The notes under the pieces: model-generated
What the model saw: the letters and a program-made list of their open reading frames with translations, nothing else
Told to the model about the DNA's origin: nothing
Databases searched by the model: none
DNA from: an uncultured Lachnospiraceae bacterium
GTDB taxonomy: Bacteria; Bacillota; Clostridia; Lachnospirales; Lachnospiraceae
DNA: 20,568 nt
NCBI GenBank assembly: GCA_946538445.1
Contig: CAMNGO010000018.1
Span: 1-20,568 of the forward strand
Reading direction: 5' to 3'
Translations under genes and position numbers: made by a program
Shown here: positions 1 through 7,062 of the stretch, in pieces
Position numbering within the stretch: the stretch's first letter is position 1
Layout: the number at the start of each line of letters is the position of its first letter

Positions 1-1202
1 GTGAGATCGGTAAGCTTCGGAAGGTCATACTTCACAGACCCTATAAGGAGCTGGAGCATCTGGTGCCCGGCGATCTGGAGAGACTTCTGTTTGAGGATAT
101 TCCGTACCTGAAGACAGCACAATACGAACATGATCGTTTTGCGGGGATTCTTCGTGAGCAGGGGGCACAGGTCCTCTATCTGGAGGATATGACCGCGGAG
201 GTGTTAAAGCAGGATCCGAATATCAGGAGGGACTTTATCAGACAGTTCCTGGAGGAGGGTCATGTGACGGACTCCGGGACGAAAGATAATCTGACGGCAT
301 ATTTGATGGGGATTCCTGATGAGAGGAAGCTGGTATTAAAGCTGATGTCAGGGGTAAGGGAAAATGAACTGACCATCAGCAGCAGGGGGCCTTTGGTATC
401 CCTCCTGGGAACCCAGAGCCGGTTCCTTCTGGATCCGATTCCTAATCTCTACTTTACCAGAGATCCTTTTGCCTGTATAGGGAATGGGGTCAGTCTGAAC
501 CGGATGCATTCCTCCACCAGGAGGAGGGAAACCATCTTCGGACAGTACGTGATAAAATATCACCCCGAGTTCGCAGGGGCTAAGATCTATTATGACAGGA
601 ACTATCCCTACGCCATCGAAGGGGGAGATATCCTGAATCTGAGTCCGAAGGTGCTGGCCATCGGGATCTCCCAGAGGACTACAGCTGAGGCCATCGAGCT
701 GCTGGCAAACAACATTTTTTCGGATGAGACATCACAGATTGAGACCATCCTTGCCCTGGATATACCGTCGGTCCGTGCCTACATGCATCTGGACACGGTT
801 TTCACCCAGGTTGATCATGATACTTTTGTCGTCCATCCCGGTATTCTCAGGGCATTGAGGACTTTCGAGATCAAGAGAGGGGAAGGAGCAGAAGGGCTTA
901 AGGTGAGGGAGGCCGACCAGCCCTTTAAGAAGATGCTTGCCTCCTGCCTGGAACTTGATGAGGTATCCTTGATCTTATGCGGAGGCAAGGACCGGATCGC
1001 CTCGGAGAGAGAGCAATGGAATGATGGCTCCAATACCTTGTGTGTCGAGCCGGGAAAGGTCCTGGTCTATGACAGAAATTATGTTACCAACCAGATCCTC
1101 CAGGAGAAAGGAATCCAGGTGTTGGAGATGACCAGTTCTGAGCTTTCCAGAGGCCGGGGAGGTCCACGCTGTATGAGCATGCCGATATATAGAGACGAAT
1201 GA
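1..1202 (+). CDS. arcA: Arginine deiminase, 5' end cut by window edge
   Basis: Hydrolyses L-arginine to L-citrulline and ammonia, the first step of the cytosolic arginine deiminase pathway. The reading frame is open from base 3 with no start codon in the window. The first visible residues (EIGKLRKVILHRPYKELEHL) are the usual near-N-terminal segment of ArcA, so only a few residues are missing; the GTG at 63 is internal. Family landmarks are present: LFEDIPYL, the FTRDPF segment, EGGD, the HLDTVF catalytic histidine region, and the C-terminal GGPRCMSMP segment with the nucleophilic cysteine ten codons before the stop. The next gene starts 33 bp downstream behind its own ribosome site and probably shares the transcript. 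No ornithine carbamoyltransferase or carbamate kinase gene is visible. Identification is very secure. Confidence 0.96.
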   Translation, partial: EIGKLRKVILHRPYKELEHLVPGDLERLLFEDIPYLKTAQYEHDRFAGILREQGAQVLYLEDMTAEVLKQDPNIRRDFIRQFLEEGHVTDSGTKDNLTAYLMGIPDERKLVLKLMSGVRENELTISSRGPLVSLLGTQSRFLLDPIPNLYFTRDPFACIGNGVSLNRMHSSTRRRETIFGQYVIKYHPEFAGAKIYYDRNYPYAIEGGDILNLSPKVLAIGISQRTTAEAIELLANNIFSDETSQIETILALDIPSVRAYMHLDTVFTQVDHDTFVVHPGILRALRTFEIKRGEGAEGLKVREADQPFKKMLASCLELDEVSLILCGGKDRIASEREQWNDGSNTLCVEPGKVLVYDRNYVTNQILQEKGIQVLEMTSSELSRGRGGPRCMSMPIYRDE

Positions 1203-1235
1203 TTACGGAAAAACGACATAAATGGAGGATATGAC

Positions 1236-2336
1236 ATGTCATTTAAGATGCCCATATATCATCATCCTGATTTTCAGGAAGAGAAGTTTATCATTGCACC
1301 GGATATAGTTTATGAGTGCACTACTATGGACGGCGTGGCGCCGGACGGATTCCACAGCACATCCATGTACCCGGAATATTTCAAAGTGGATGGAGAGTGG
1401 AAACTGGCCAGGGAAAGCCGGATGGATTCCTGCGTCGTCATCTGCGAGGACGGGAATCTGGCGGTGGTGGAACCCAGAAACCTGAAGAAGGGGGATAGGG
1501 TGATTCTGGGAAGGACAGAAGCCTGTGAACAGGGAATCTATCTGCATTGCGGTGGATTTGAGTATGAGGATGAGATACTGGAGGACCATTTTGTCTTCCG
1601 CCAGGGCAGAAGCCGTGAAACCTCCTATGCCCGGGATTATGATAAATTGTTTGAGCTGCTGAAGCATGAGAAAGACCATGGATTTATCCTGTGGGTCATG
1701 GGGCCTGCCCTTGCCTTTGATGCTGATGCCAGGAAAGCCATGCAGTCTTTGATCGAGGCAGGTTATGCCCATGGCCTGATGGCAGGAAATGCCTTGGCTA
1801 CCCATGATCTGGAGGGGGCTTACCTCCATACAGCTCTGGGCCAGGATATTTACACCCAGAAATCCCAGCCCAACGGACATTACAATCACCTGGATGTATG
1901 TAACAAGGTGCGCAGGAGTGGATCCATCCCCCAATTCATCCGGGACTATGATCTGAAGGACGGGATTATATATAGCTGTGTAGAGAAAGGTATTCCCATC
2001 GTTCTGGCGGGATCGATCCGGGACGACGGGCCGCTTCCGGAGGTCATCGGTGACGCCTATGAGGCGGCTTCCGCCATGAGAGACCTGACCAGAAAAGCAA
2101 CCACAGTGATCTGTATGGCTACCATGCTTCACACCATTGCCACGGGAAACATGACACCTTGTTACCGGGTCATGGAGGATGATGTAGTCAGACCGGTCTA
2201 CCTGTATACAGTGGATGCGGATGAATTTGTGGTAAATAAACTTCTCGATAGAGGAAGTCTCAGTGCCACCACCGTGGTGACCAATGTGCAGGATTTTATT
2301 ACTCTGGTAGCAAAAGGACTGGGAACTATTAATTAA
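1236..2336 (+). CDS. LOR/SDH-domain ornithine cyclodeaminase (TIGR00300/ArgZ-AgrE C-terminal type)
   Basis: Likely converts ornithine to proline and ammonia with bound NAD, as described for the archaeal enzyme and the C-terminal half of cyanobacterial AgrE. The 366-residue protein carries the family blocks AGNALATHD (about 183-191), AGSIRDDGPLP (258-268) and MATMLHTIATGNM (294-306). The N-terminal ~120 residues match the region preceding the nucleotide-binding part in this family. It is unrelated to the classical ornithine cyclodeaminase/mu-crystallin fold. GGAGG at 1224-1228 sits seven bases before the ATG. Position directly after arcA supports a role in arginine/ornithine breakdown. Family membership is seen in the sequence; substrate is inferred from relatives and context. 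A lysine/saccharopine-related activity is the alternative, since the domain was first noted in LOR/SDH. Confidence 0.82.
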   Translation: MSFKMPIYHHPDFQEEKFIIAPDIVYECTTMDGVAPDGFHSTSMYPEYFKVDGEWKLARESRMDSCVVICEDGNLAVVEPRNLKKGDRVILGRTEACEQGIYLHCGGFEYEDEILEDHFVFRQGRSRETSYARDYDKLFELLKHEKDHGFILWVMGPALAFDADARKAMQSLIEAGYAHGLMAGNALATHDLEGAYLHTALGQDIYTQKSQPNGHYNHLDVCNKVRRSGSIPQFIRDYDLKDGIIYSCVEKGIPIVLAGSIRDDGPLPEVIGDAYEAASAMRDLTRKATTVICMATMLHTIATGNMTPCYRVMEDDVVRPVYLYTVDADEFVVNKLLDRGSLSATTVVTNVQDFITLVAKGLGTIN

Positions 2337-2367
2337 GAAGAAAAAGGATCAGCCAAAACATTTGTGA

Positions 2368-2396
2368 TTGACAATATCAGTCTGGACAGTTAAGAT
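2368..2396 (+). promoter_or_regulatory. Sigma-A-type promoter for the exporter gene
   Basis: TTGACA at 2368-2373, a 17-bp spacer, and TAAGAT at 2391-2396 (4 of 6 consensus). Transcription would begin near 2403, giving a leader of about 40 bases before the ATG at 2445. It suggests that the exporter can be expressed separately from arcA and its partner. Confidence 0.6.
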
Positions 2397-2444
2397 GGTC
2401 TTCGTATACATTTTTAATAATAATTAACGGGGAGAAGATACATT

Positions 2445-3317
2445 ATGATAGAAGTGATCACAGAAGCACTGGTTGATTCTGTTATAGATACGGTCAAATT
2501 ATTCCCATTTTTGTTTTTGACCTATCTCGTCATGGAATATATCGAGAGGAAAACGGAGGAAGGGTCCGTCAGGATGCTGGGAAAGGCGGGTGGCTGGGCA
2601 CCTCTGTTTGGGGCAGGTGTGGGGGTTGTTCCCCAGTGTGGATTTTCGGCTGCAGCAGCTTCCCTTTATTCCGGAGGACTGATTTCTATCGGAACGCTGA
2701 TGGCAGTCTTTCTGTCAACCTCAGACGAGATGCTGCCCATTTTTCTTTCCTCTGCGGTGCCTGTGGCCTCGGTTGTCAAGGTATTGCTGATGAAACTGGT
2801 CATCGGGACAGTGACAGGTATGGGAATCGACGCTTTTCTCCGTATGACCAGATATAAATATAAGACACAGAAACGTATCCATGAACTCTGTGAGCAGGAG
2901 CATTGTGGATGTGAAGAAGAGGGAGGCATTTTCCGTTCGGCTCTGATTCACAGTTTTCATATCTCTCTGTTCATTTTCCTCTGCTCTTTCTTGATTGCCC
3001 TGCTGGTTGGAGGCTTGGGAGAAGAGGCTGTGGCGGGAGTTATGACAGGACATCCGGTGGCCGGTATCCTTCTGGCCGGACTGATCGGCCTGATCCCGAA
3101 CTGTGCCGCCTCAGTTATGATCACGCAGTTGTATCTGTCAGGAATCCTTGGTCTGGGTCAGCTGATGGCCGGACTCCTGGTTGGAGCAGGTGTAGGACTT
3201 CTGGTCCTTTTCCGGACCAACCGGCACATGAGTGAAAACCTGAAGATCCTGGGGATGCTATATGGTTTGGGAGTTGCCTGGGGACTGATGATTCATTTGC
3301 TGGGAATCAGTTTCTGA
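2445..3317 (+). CDS. ArsP_2/MneA-type 10-TM metal exporter
   Basis: Integral membrane protein of 290 residues resembling the putative manganese/heavy-metal exporter family (PF11449), which includes Vibrio MneA. Two related halves are visible. The first has VVPQCGFSAAAA (about 61-72) and STSDEMLPIF (91-100); the second has LIPNCAASV (216-224) followed by QLMAGLLVGAG. These pore-type motifs support an inverted-repeat transporter. Between the halves lies a hydrophilic loop rich in Cys, His and Glu (H146, C149, H153, C154, C156, then three Glu), a plausible metal-binding loop. The start follows GGGGAG at 2429-2434. It has its own promoter and terminator. Mn export is the best guess from relatives; arsenic or another substrate cannot be excluded. 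Confidence 0.75.
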   Translation: MIEVITEALVDSVIDTVKLFPFLFLTYLVMEYIERKTEEGSVRMLGKAGGWAPLFGAGVGVVPQCGFSAAAASLYSGGLISIGTLMAVFLSTSDEMLPIFLSSAVPVASVVKVLLMKLVIGTVTGMGIDAFLRMTRYKYKTQKRIHELCEQEHCGCEEEGGIFRSALIHSFHISLFIFLCSFLIALLVGGLGEEAVAGVMTGHPVAGILLAGLIGLIPNCAASVMITQLYLSGILGLGQLMAGLLVGAGVGLLVLFRTNRHMSENLKILGMLYGLGVAWGLMIHLLGISF

Positions 3318-3335
3318 AAAAATAAATAGGAGCGT

Positions 3336-3363
3336 AAGGATGGCGTAAAGTCATCCTTTTTTT
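3336..3363 (+). terminator. Rho-independent terminator of the exporter gene
   Basis: AAGGATG (3336-3342) pairs with CATCCTT (3352-3358) around a nine-base loop and runs into a seven-T tract (3357-3363), 18 bases after the stop codon. Confidence 0.85.
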
Positions 3364-3365
3364 CG

Positions 3366-3394
3366 TGGACAAAACTATAGGAAAAAGATATATT
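3366..3394 (+). promoter_or_regulatory. Sigma-A-type promoter of the cbiZ-galM unit
   Basis: TGGACA at 3366-3371 (5 of 6), a 17-bp spacer and TATATT at 3389-3394 (5 of 6), placed just after the preceding terminator. The leader to the preferred start at 3453 is only about 50 bases, too short for a cobalamin riboswitch; none was found. Confidence 0.65.
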
Positions 3395-3452
3395 TAATGC
3401 AAAAGAACTTGCTGGAGCAGATGAGAGAAGAAATGTGGGAGGGGACTTGGTT

Positions 3453-4529
3453 ATGCTGATTCATCATCTTCCGGACGGGGATGCCATTCATCATTATAAA
3501 AAGTCTATCGTTGTCATTTTCTCAGGGGAACGTCATGTGCTGAGCACCGGACCCAACAACGGGGGATACCGGGAGGACTTGCAGGCTGTTTTCAACCGGG
3601 ATGACAATCCGGGACCGGGGATGGCCTGTGTCATGAAAGATGACACTTACGAGGGGCATATGAATCTGGTGGCTTTGGAAGATCTGGGGCTGGATCCGGC
3701 CAGATGTACCGGTTTGTGTACCGCTGCCAGCATGAAGAATGCCTCGATTCAGACGCTCACTTACCGGGATCTGATTGTGACAGCCATCGTCACAGCCGGT
3801 ATCGAACATAACGGCGGACGGGCAGGAGATCCGGCAACCTTTTATGAGGAGAATGGCCGGTTTTTCATGCTGCCTTCGGAGGAAGGCTGCGGGGAACAAA
3901 ATCCCGGTACCATAAATACCATCTTACATATCAATGCTGATCTGGATCCGGGGACCCTTGCCCGGACCATCATGACTGCCACGGAGGCAAAAACGGCAGT
4001 TTTGCAGGAACTGATGGCGCGAAGTCATAATTCCGGCGGACTTGCCACCGGATCCGGCACAGATGGCATCATCAGCATCTGCAATCCGGAATCCTCTCTG
4101 AAACTGACCAATGCCGGAAAGAACAGTAAGCTGGGTGAGCTGATAGGTAAAACGGTGATGGCTGCCACCAGGGAAGCTTTGTTCAGACAATCCGGTCTCT
4201 GTCCTGACAGGCAGAGGGACGTCTTGAGAATCCTGGGCAGGTTCGGGATTGATGAGGATATCTTGTGGATAAACTACCGGGAATCCGCCGGTTATTGTGG
4301 AAATGTGTCAAAAGCAGAGTTTATCGACCGCCTGGATCGGTGGAAAGGTTCTTCAGAGGCAGTCGTGACGGCATATCTGTTAGCCCAGCTGGTGGATCTT
4401 AAGTCCTGGGGACACATTTGCCAGGAAGAAATGGACGATGGGATCGGGAAGCTGACCGGGATACAGGTGCCGGGGCAGAAAGCTGCAGAGAGAATGGCCA
4501 GATGGATCATCCGTGAGATTACAGGATGA
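3453..4529 (+). CDS. cbiZ: Adenosylcobinamide amidohydrolase CbiZ with C-terminal extension
   Basis: Removes the aminopropanol tail of adenosylcobinamide to give adenosylcobyric acid, allowing salvage and remodelling of scavenged corrinoids. Numbered from ATG 3453, diagnostic blocks are GTINTIL (152-158), TATEAKTAVLQEL (175-187), ATGSGTDG (198-205) and GKNSKLGELIG (222-232). The CbiZ domain ends near residue 240. About 115 further residues, including a WINYRESAGYCG segment, are not part of the core domain and have no function I recognise. An in-frame GTG at 3435 exists, but it overlaps the ribosome site GGAGG (3438-3442), which lies ten bases before ATG 3453, so the later start is chosen. galM follows after 42 bp without a terminator. 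No other corrinoid gene is in the window. Confidence 0.88.
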   Translation: MLIHHLPDGDAIHHYKKSIVVIFSGERHVLSTGPNNGGYREDLQAVFNRDDNPGPGMACVMKDDTYEGHMNLVALEDLGLDPARCTGLCTAASMKNASIQTLTYRDLIVTAIVTAGIEHNGGRAGDPATFYEENGRFFMLPSEEGCGEQNPGTINTILHINADLDPGTLARTIMTATEAKTAVLQELMARSHNSGGLATGSGTDGIISICNPESSLKLTNAGKNSKLGELIGKTVMAATREALFRQSGLCPDRQRDVLRILGRFGIDEDILWINYRESAGYCGNVSKAEFIDRLDRWKGSSEAVVTAYLLAQLVDLKSWGHICQEEMDDGIGKLTGIQVPGQKAAERMARWIIREITG

Positions 4530-4571
4530 TAATCTAAGAGGGAAATTGTCAGTGGATAAAGGGAGGTAGAG

Positions 4572-5606
4572 ATGAAACAGTTCTTTGGCAAAACATCAGA
4601 TGGGAAGGATACAAGCCTGTTTATATTACAGAATTCGAAAGGAACCAAGGCGGAGATCACGGACTATGGTGCCACCCTGGTCCGGTTCGTTTTGAAGGAT
4701 AAAAACGGAATTGCCCGGGACCTTGTGCTGGGGTATGACGATGCATCCGGCTATGAAAGGGGAGATTCTTTCTTTGGAAGCACCGTTGGCCGTGTGGCCA
4801 ACCGTATCGGAAAGGGTCGGTTTGTACTGGATGGAAAAACCTATGAACTTACAAAAAATGACGGGCCCAACACCCTGCATGGGGGAAGGGACTTTTATAA
4901 TAAAAGGCTCTGGGATATGGAAGAGGAGACGGAACACTCTGTAAGATTTCACCTCTTTAGTCCCGATGGAGATCAGGGGTTTCCCGGGAACCTGCATATC
5001 ACCGTGACTTACACCCTCACGGAGGAAGATGAGCTGAATATAGTTTATACGGCGCAGTCCGATACAGATACCCCGCTGAATCTAACCAATCACTCTTACT
5101 TTAATCTGGGCGGCCACGACAGCGGAAGTGTTCTTGACCAATGCCTTGTGCTCCATGCTGACCGGGTTACGGAGACGAATGAAAACTTAATCCCAACCGG
5201 GAATCTGATTTCAGTGGAAGGTACTCCCATGGATTTCAGAAGATCCAAACCCATAGGGCAGGACATCAGGGAAGAGTATTATCTTCTGAAGACAGGAAAG
5301 GGTTACGACCACAACTATGTTCTTAGCGGGAGCGGATTCCGGGAGGTGGCGGCCTTGGTATGCCGACAGACCGGCATAGGGATGACGGTTCGCACAGATC
5401 TTCCCGGCATGCAGGTCTACACATCCAACTTCCTGGATCATGAGCCGGGAAAAGACGGAGCGACCTACGGTTTTCGGGATGCCATCTGCTTCGAAACCCA
5501 GTACTTCCCGGATGCGGTAAACAAAGAGAACTTTCCAGGAGGAGTGCTAAAAGCCGGAGAAAAATATCAATCCAGAACCAGTTATACCTTTGCGGTATAT
5601 AGATAA
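4572..5606 (+). CDS. galM: Aldose 1-epimerase (mutarotase)
   Basis: Interconverts alpha and beta anomers of aldoses such as galactose and glucose in the cytoplasm. The 344-residue length is normal. Sequence landmarks are GRVANRI (73-79), NTLHGG with H103, NLTNHSYFNLGG with the catalytic acid H174, KGYDHNYV with D246, and FETQYFPDA with the catalytic base E308. The start follows GGGAGGT at 4561-4567. It lies 42 bp after cbiZ and is likely co-transcribed with it, although the two functions are unrelated; no Leloir pathway gene is adjacent. A strong terminator starts right after the stop. Confidence 0.95.
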   Translation: MKQFFGKTSDGKDTSLFILQNSKGTKAEITDYGATLVRFVLKDKNGIARDLVLGYDDASGYERGDSFFGSTVGRVANRIGKGRFVLDGKTYELTKNDGPNTLHGGRDFYNKRLWDMEEETEHSVRFHLFSPDGDQGFPGNLHITVTYTLTEEDELNIVYTAQSDTDTPLNLTNHSYFNLGGHDSGSVLDQCLVLHADRVTETNENLIPTGNLISVEGTPMDFRRSKPIGQDIREEYYLLKTGKGYDHNYVLSGSGFREVAALVCRQTGIGMTVRTDLPGMQVYTSNFLDHEPGKDGATYGFRDAICFETQYFPDAVNKENFPGGVLKAGEKYQSRTSYTFAVYR

Positions 5607-5607
5607 A

Positions 5608-5653
5608 ATAAATAGGGAGCATATCACGCTTTGGTGACATGCTCCCTATTTAT
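5608..5653 (+). terminator. Strong bidirectional terminator between galM and the PHP gene
   Basis: A 15-bp perfect stem (5608-5622 with 5639-5653) contains GGGAGCAT/ATGCTCCC. It continues inward as TCAC/GTGA past one mismatch, leaving a short GC-containing loop. The A+T outer stem supplies a T-rich tail in both directions, better on the minus strand (TATTTATTTTATC). It can end galM and may also catch transcripts coming from the PHP gene. Confidence 0.85.
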
Positions 5654-5660
5654 GTTGATG

Positions 5661-5980
5661 CCATGGAATAATGTTAAATTATTCATAATTATGGCTTCGG
5701 TTTATGGGTGAATTTGGGTTGGAACCATGGGATAATGACGGGTTATCCATAATCATGGCTTTTGTTTGTCAGCACATCTGGGTCGGAGCCATGGAATAAC
5801 GTTATGTTATCAAAATCCAAGGCTTGCGTGTTTTAGCGCCTCCAATTTAGTGCCATGGAATAACGTTATGTTATCGGAATCCATGGCTTATGTGCCTTAG
5901 CGTCTATAATTTGGAACCATGGAATAATGCAACGTTAGCATTATCCCCGGCTTTTGCTTACAAGTTCCCTACATTATTCC
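5661..5980. repeat. Five tandem 64-bp units with a hairpin-forming core
   Basis: The 367-bp gap between galM and the PHP gene is filled after the terminator by five units starting at 5661, 5725, 5789, 5853 and 5917. Each begins CCATGG and has GGC exactly 32 bases later; the period is 64 bp with no insertion or deletion. Units 3 and 4 are about 80% identical along their whole length; others are more diverged. In units 1-4 the core is CCATG-GRATAA-N7-TTATNN-N5/6-(C)ATGG, able to fold as a stem with a bulge. Unit 1 pairs GAATAA with TTATTC, unit 2 GGATAA with TTATCC. Unit 5 instead pairs GG(A)ATAATGC with GCATTATCC around a seven-base loop. The last unit overlaps the final PHP codons. No convincing gene lies here. 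Confidence 0.85.
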
Positions 5981-6921
5981 GGGCGGTGCGGCAGCATGGC
6001 AACGAGACGGTCGTTTGCCAGGAATTCTTCCAGGGTGATTCCGCAGTCGCCGATCTCACGTGGGTTTTTAACCCCTTTCTTGCCGTCCGCATGGTAGTCG
6101 GACCCGCCGGAGATGAATAAGCGGTCCCCGTAATATTCCCGGATGTCGTCATAGATTTCCTGCTTGGTCAGCTTGCCGGAGTAGCTGGTTTTATCGTAGG
6201 TGTAAGAAGCCTCGATACCGTCAAGTCCTGCCTCGATCAGTTTCTCGATATATACAGACAGATGGATCTTATTGCCTTGATAACTAATGGGTTCTGACAC
6301 CAGATGGGGATGAGCCATGATTACAAAGCCGCCGGTGCGGTGGGCTTCCCGGATGATGTAAGCAGCGTCCGGTTTTTCTCTTTTTTTCGTCAGGCCTTTG
6401 GCATTTTTGACATAGAGCTTAGCGTCAGACCAGGTATCAAAGAACCCTTTTCTGGCCATCAGCTCGAAGATCATCTTCTTCTGGATCTGGTCTTCCGGGA
6501 TAGGGTTGCCGTTATTGGCCAGAACTTCATCCCAGTCGATGGGCATACCTTTTTCAGTCAGGGCTTCCGTCAGCTGACGGTAATTATTTACTTTACTCTG
6601 AATGCAGAAATCATCCAGTTCTTTAAAGAAAGGATCGTCCCAGTCACAGCCGAAGCATACGATGTGGGTATCATCGATGAAGGTCTCGCAGGAAACCTCG
6701 ATTCCCAGCATGAGTTCTACGCCTTGTTCATGGGCCCATTCCTGGATGTCTCTCTCCACGCCGTCGATGGTTATGGTAGTGGGCGGGATCACATCGTGGT
6801 CCGTGATGGCACATACTTTGACACCGCGCTCTACAGCATGGCGGATAAATTCCTCCGGAGTATCACTTCCGTCTGAGCGGGTGGTATGTCCATGGAGGTC
6901 AACTTCATAATTAGCCAGCAT
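5974..6921 (-). CDS. PHP-domain metal-dependent phosphoesterase
   Basis: A 315-residue cytoplasmic protein of the polymerase-and-histidinol-phosphatase superfamily, in the group containing YciV/RNase AM and nucleoside-bisphosphate phosphatases. Metal ligands are visible as DLHGHT (H10, H12), TDHD (D41, H42), GIEVSCE (E75), H86, AHPH (H204, H206) and GSDYH (D275, H277). The start follows GAAGGG six to seven bases upstream. It lies 141 bp downstream of the class II aldolase on the same strand, with no clear terminator between, so it may be read from the aldolase promoter. This context suggests hydrolysis of a phosphate ester linked to sugar breakdown, but the substrate cannot be read from sequence. 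Confidence 0.85.
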   Translation of the reverse strand: MLANYEVDLHGHTTRSDGSDTPEEFIRHAVERGVKVCAITDHDVIPPTTITIDGVERDIQEWAHEQGVELMLGIEVSCETFIDDTHIVCFGCDWDDPFFKELDDFCIQSKVNNYRQLTEALTEKGMPIDWDEVLANNGNPIPEDQIQKKMIFELMARKGFFDTWSDAKLYVKNAKGLTKKREKPDAAYIIREAHRTGGFVIMAHPHLVSEPISYQGNKIHLSVYIEKLIEAGLDGIEASYTYDKTSYSGKLTKQEIYDDIREYYGDRLFISGGSDYHADGKKGVKNPREIGDCGITLEEFLANDRLVAMLPHRPE

Positions 6922-6950
6922 TTTTTTCCCTTCTTTCTATATTTAAGACT

Positions 6951-7017
6951 GTCTGTTCATAATCAGTTTAAAACTATCTGTTCATAAATTGATGTGTCAG
7001 GGTCGTCTGTTCAAGAT
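6951..7017 (-). repeat. Three direct repeats TWTGAACAGAY upstream of the PHP gene
   Basis: Minus-strand reading gives ATTATGAACAGAC (6951-6963), TTTATGAACAGAT (6976-6988) and ATCTTGAACAGAC (7005-7017), spaced 25 and 29 bp apart in the aldolase-PHP gap. A shorter TGAACAG copy is in the dhaL leader at 8972-8978. They could be regulator sites; no protein is assigned. Confidence 0.45.
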
Positions 7018-7062
7018 TTTTTATCTTCTACATCTATTCGTCATTCTAATCTGGTTGAAATA

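Noticed and set aside
1239..2132. 297-codon open frame on the minus strand
   Set aside because: It is antisense to the LOR/SDH gene, has no ribosome site or recognisable family, and arises from codon bias of the real gene.
3395..3452. Cobalamin riboswitch upstream of cbiZ
   Set aside because: The leader is under 60 bases and has no B12-box-like sequence.
3317..5620. Shared AAATAAATAGG(G)AGC after the stop codons of the exporter and galM
   Set aside because: The two copies are A+T-rich flanks of unrelated terminators; the match is too short and low in complexity to call an element.
5917..5951. Terminator of the PHP gene from the last repeat unit
   Set aside because: The hairpin forms on the minus strand but no T tract follows; the bidirectional hairpin at 5608-5653 is the better terminator.
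5661..5980. CRISPR array (36-bp palindromic repeats with 28-bp spacers)
   Set aside because: The supposed repeats diverge strongly from each other, while the supposed spacers are themselves related (units 3 and 4 match across the whole 64 bp). No cas genes are present.
6304..6876. 190-codon open frame on the plus strand
   Set aside because: It lies entirely antisense to the PHP gene, whose metal motifs are clear; no supporting start signal.
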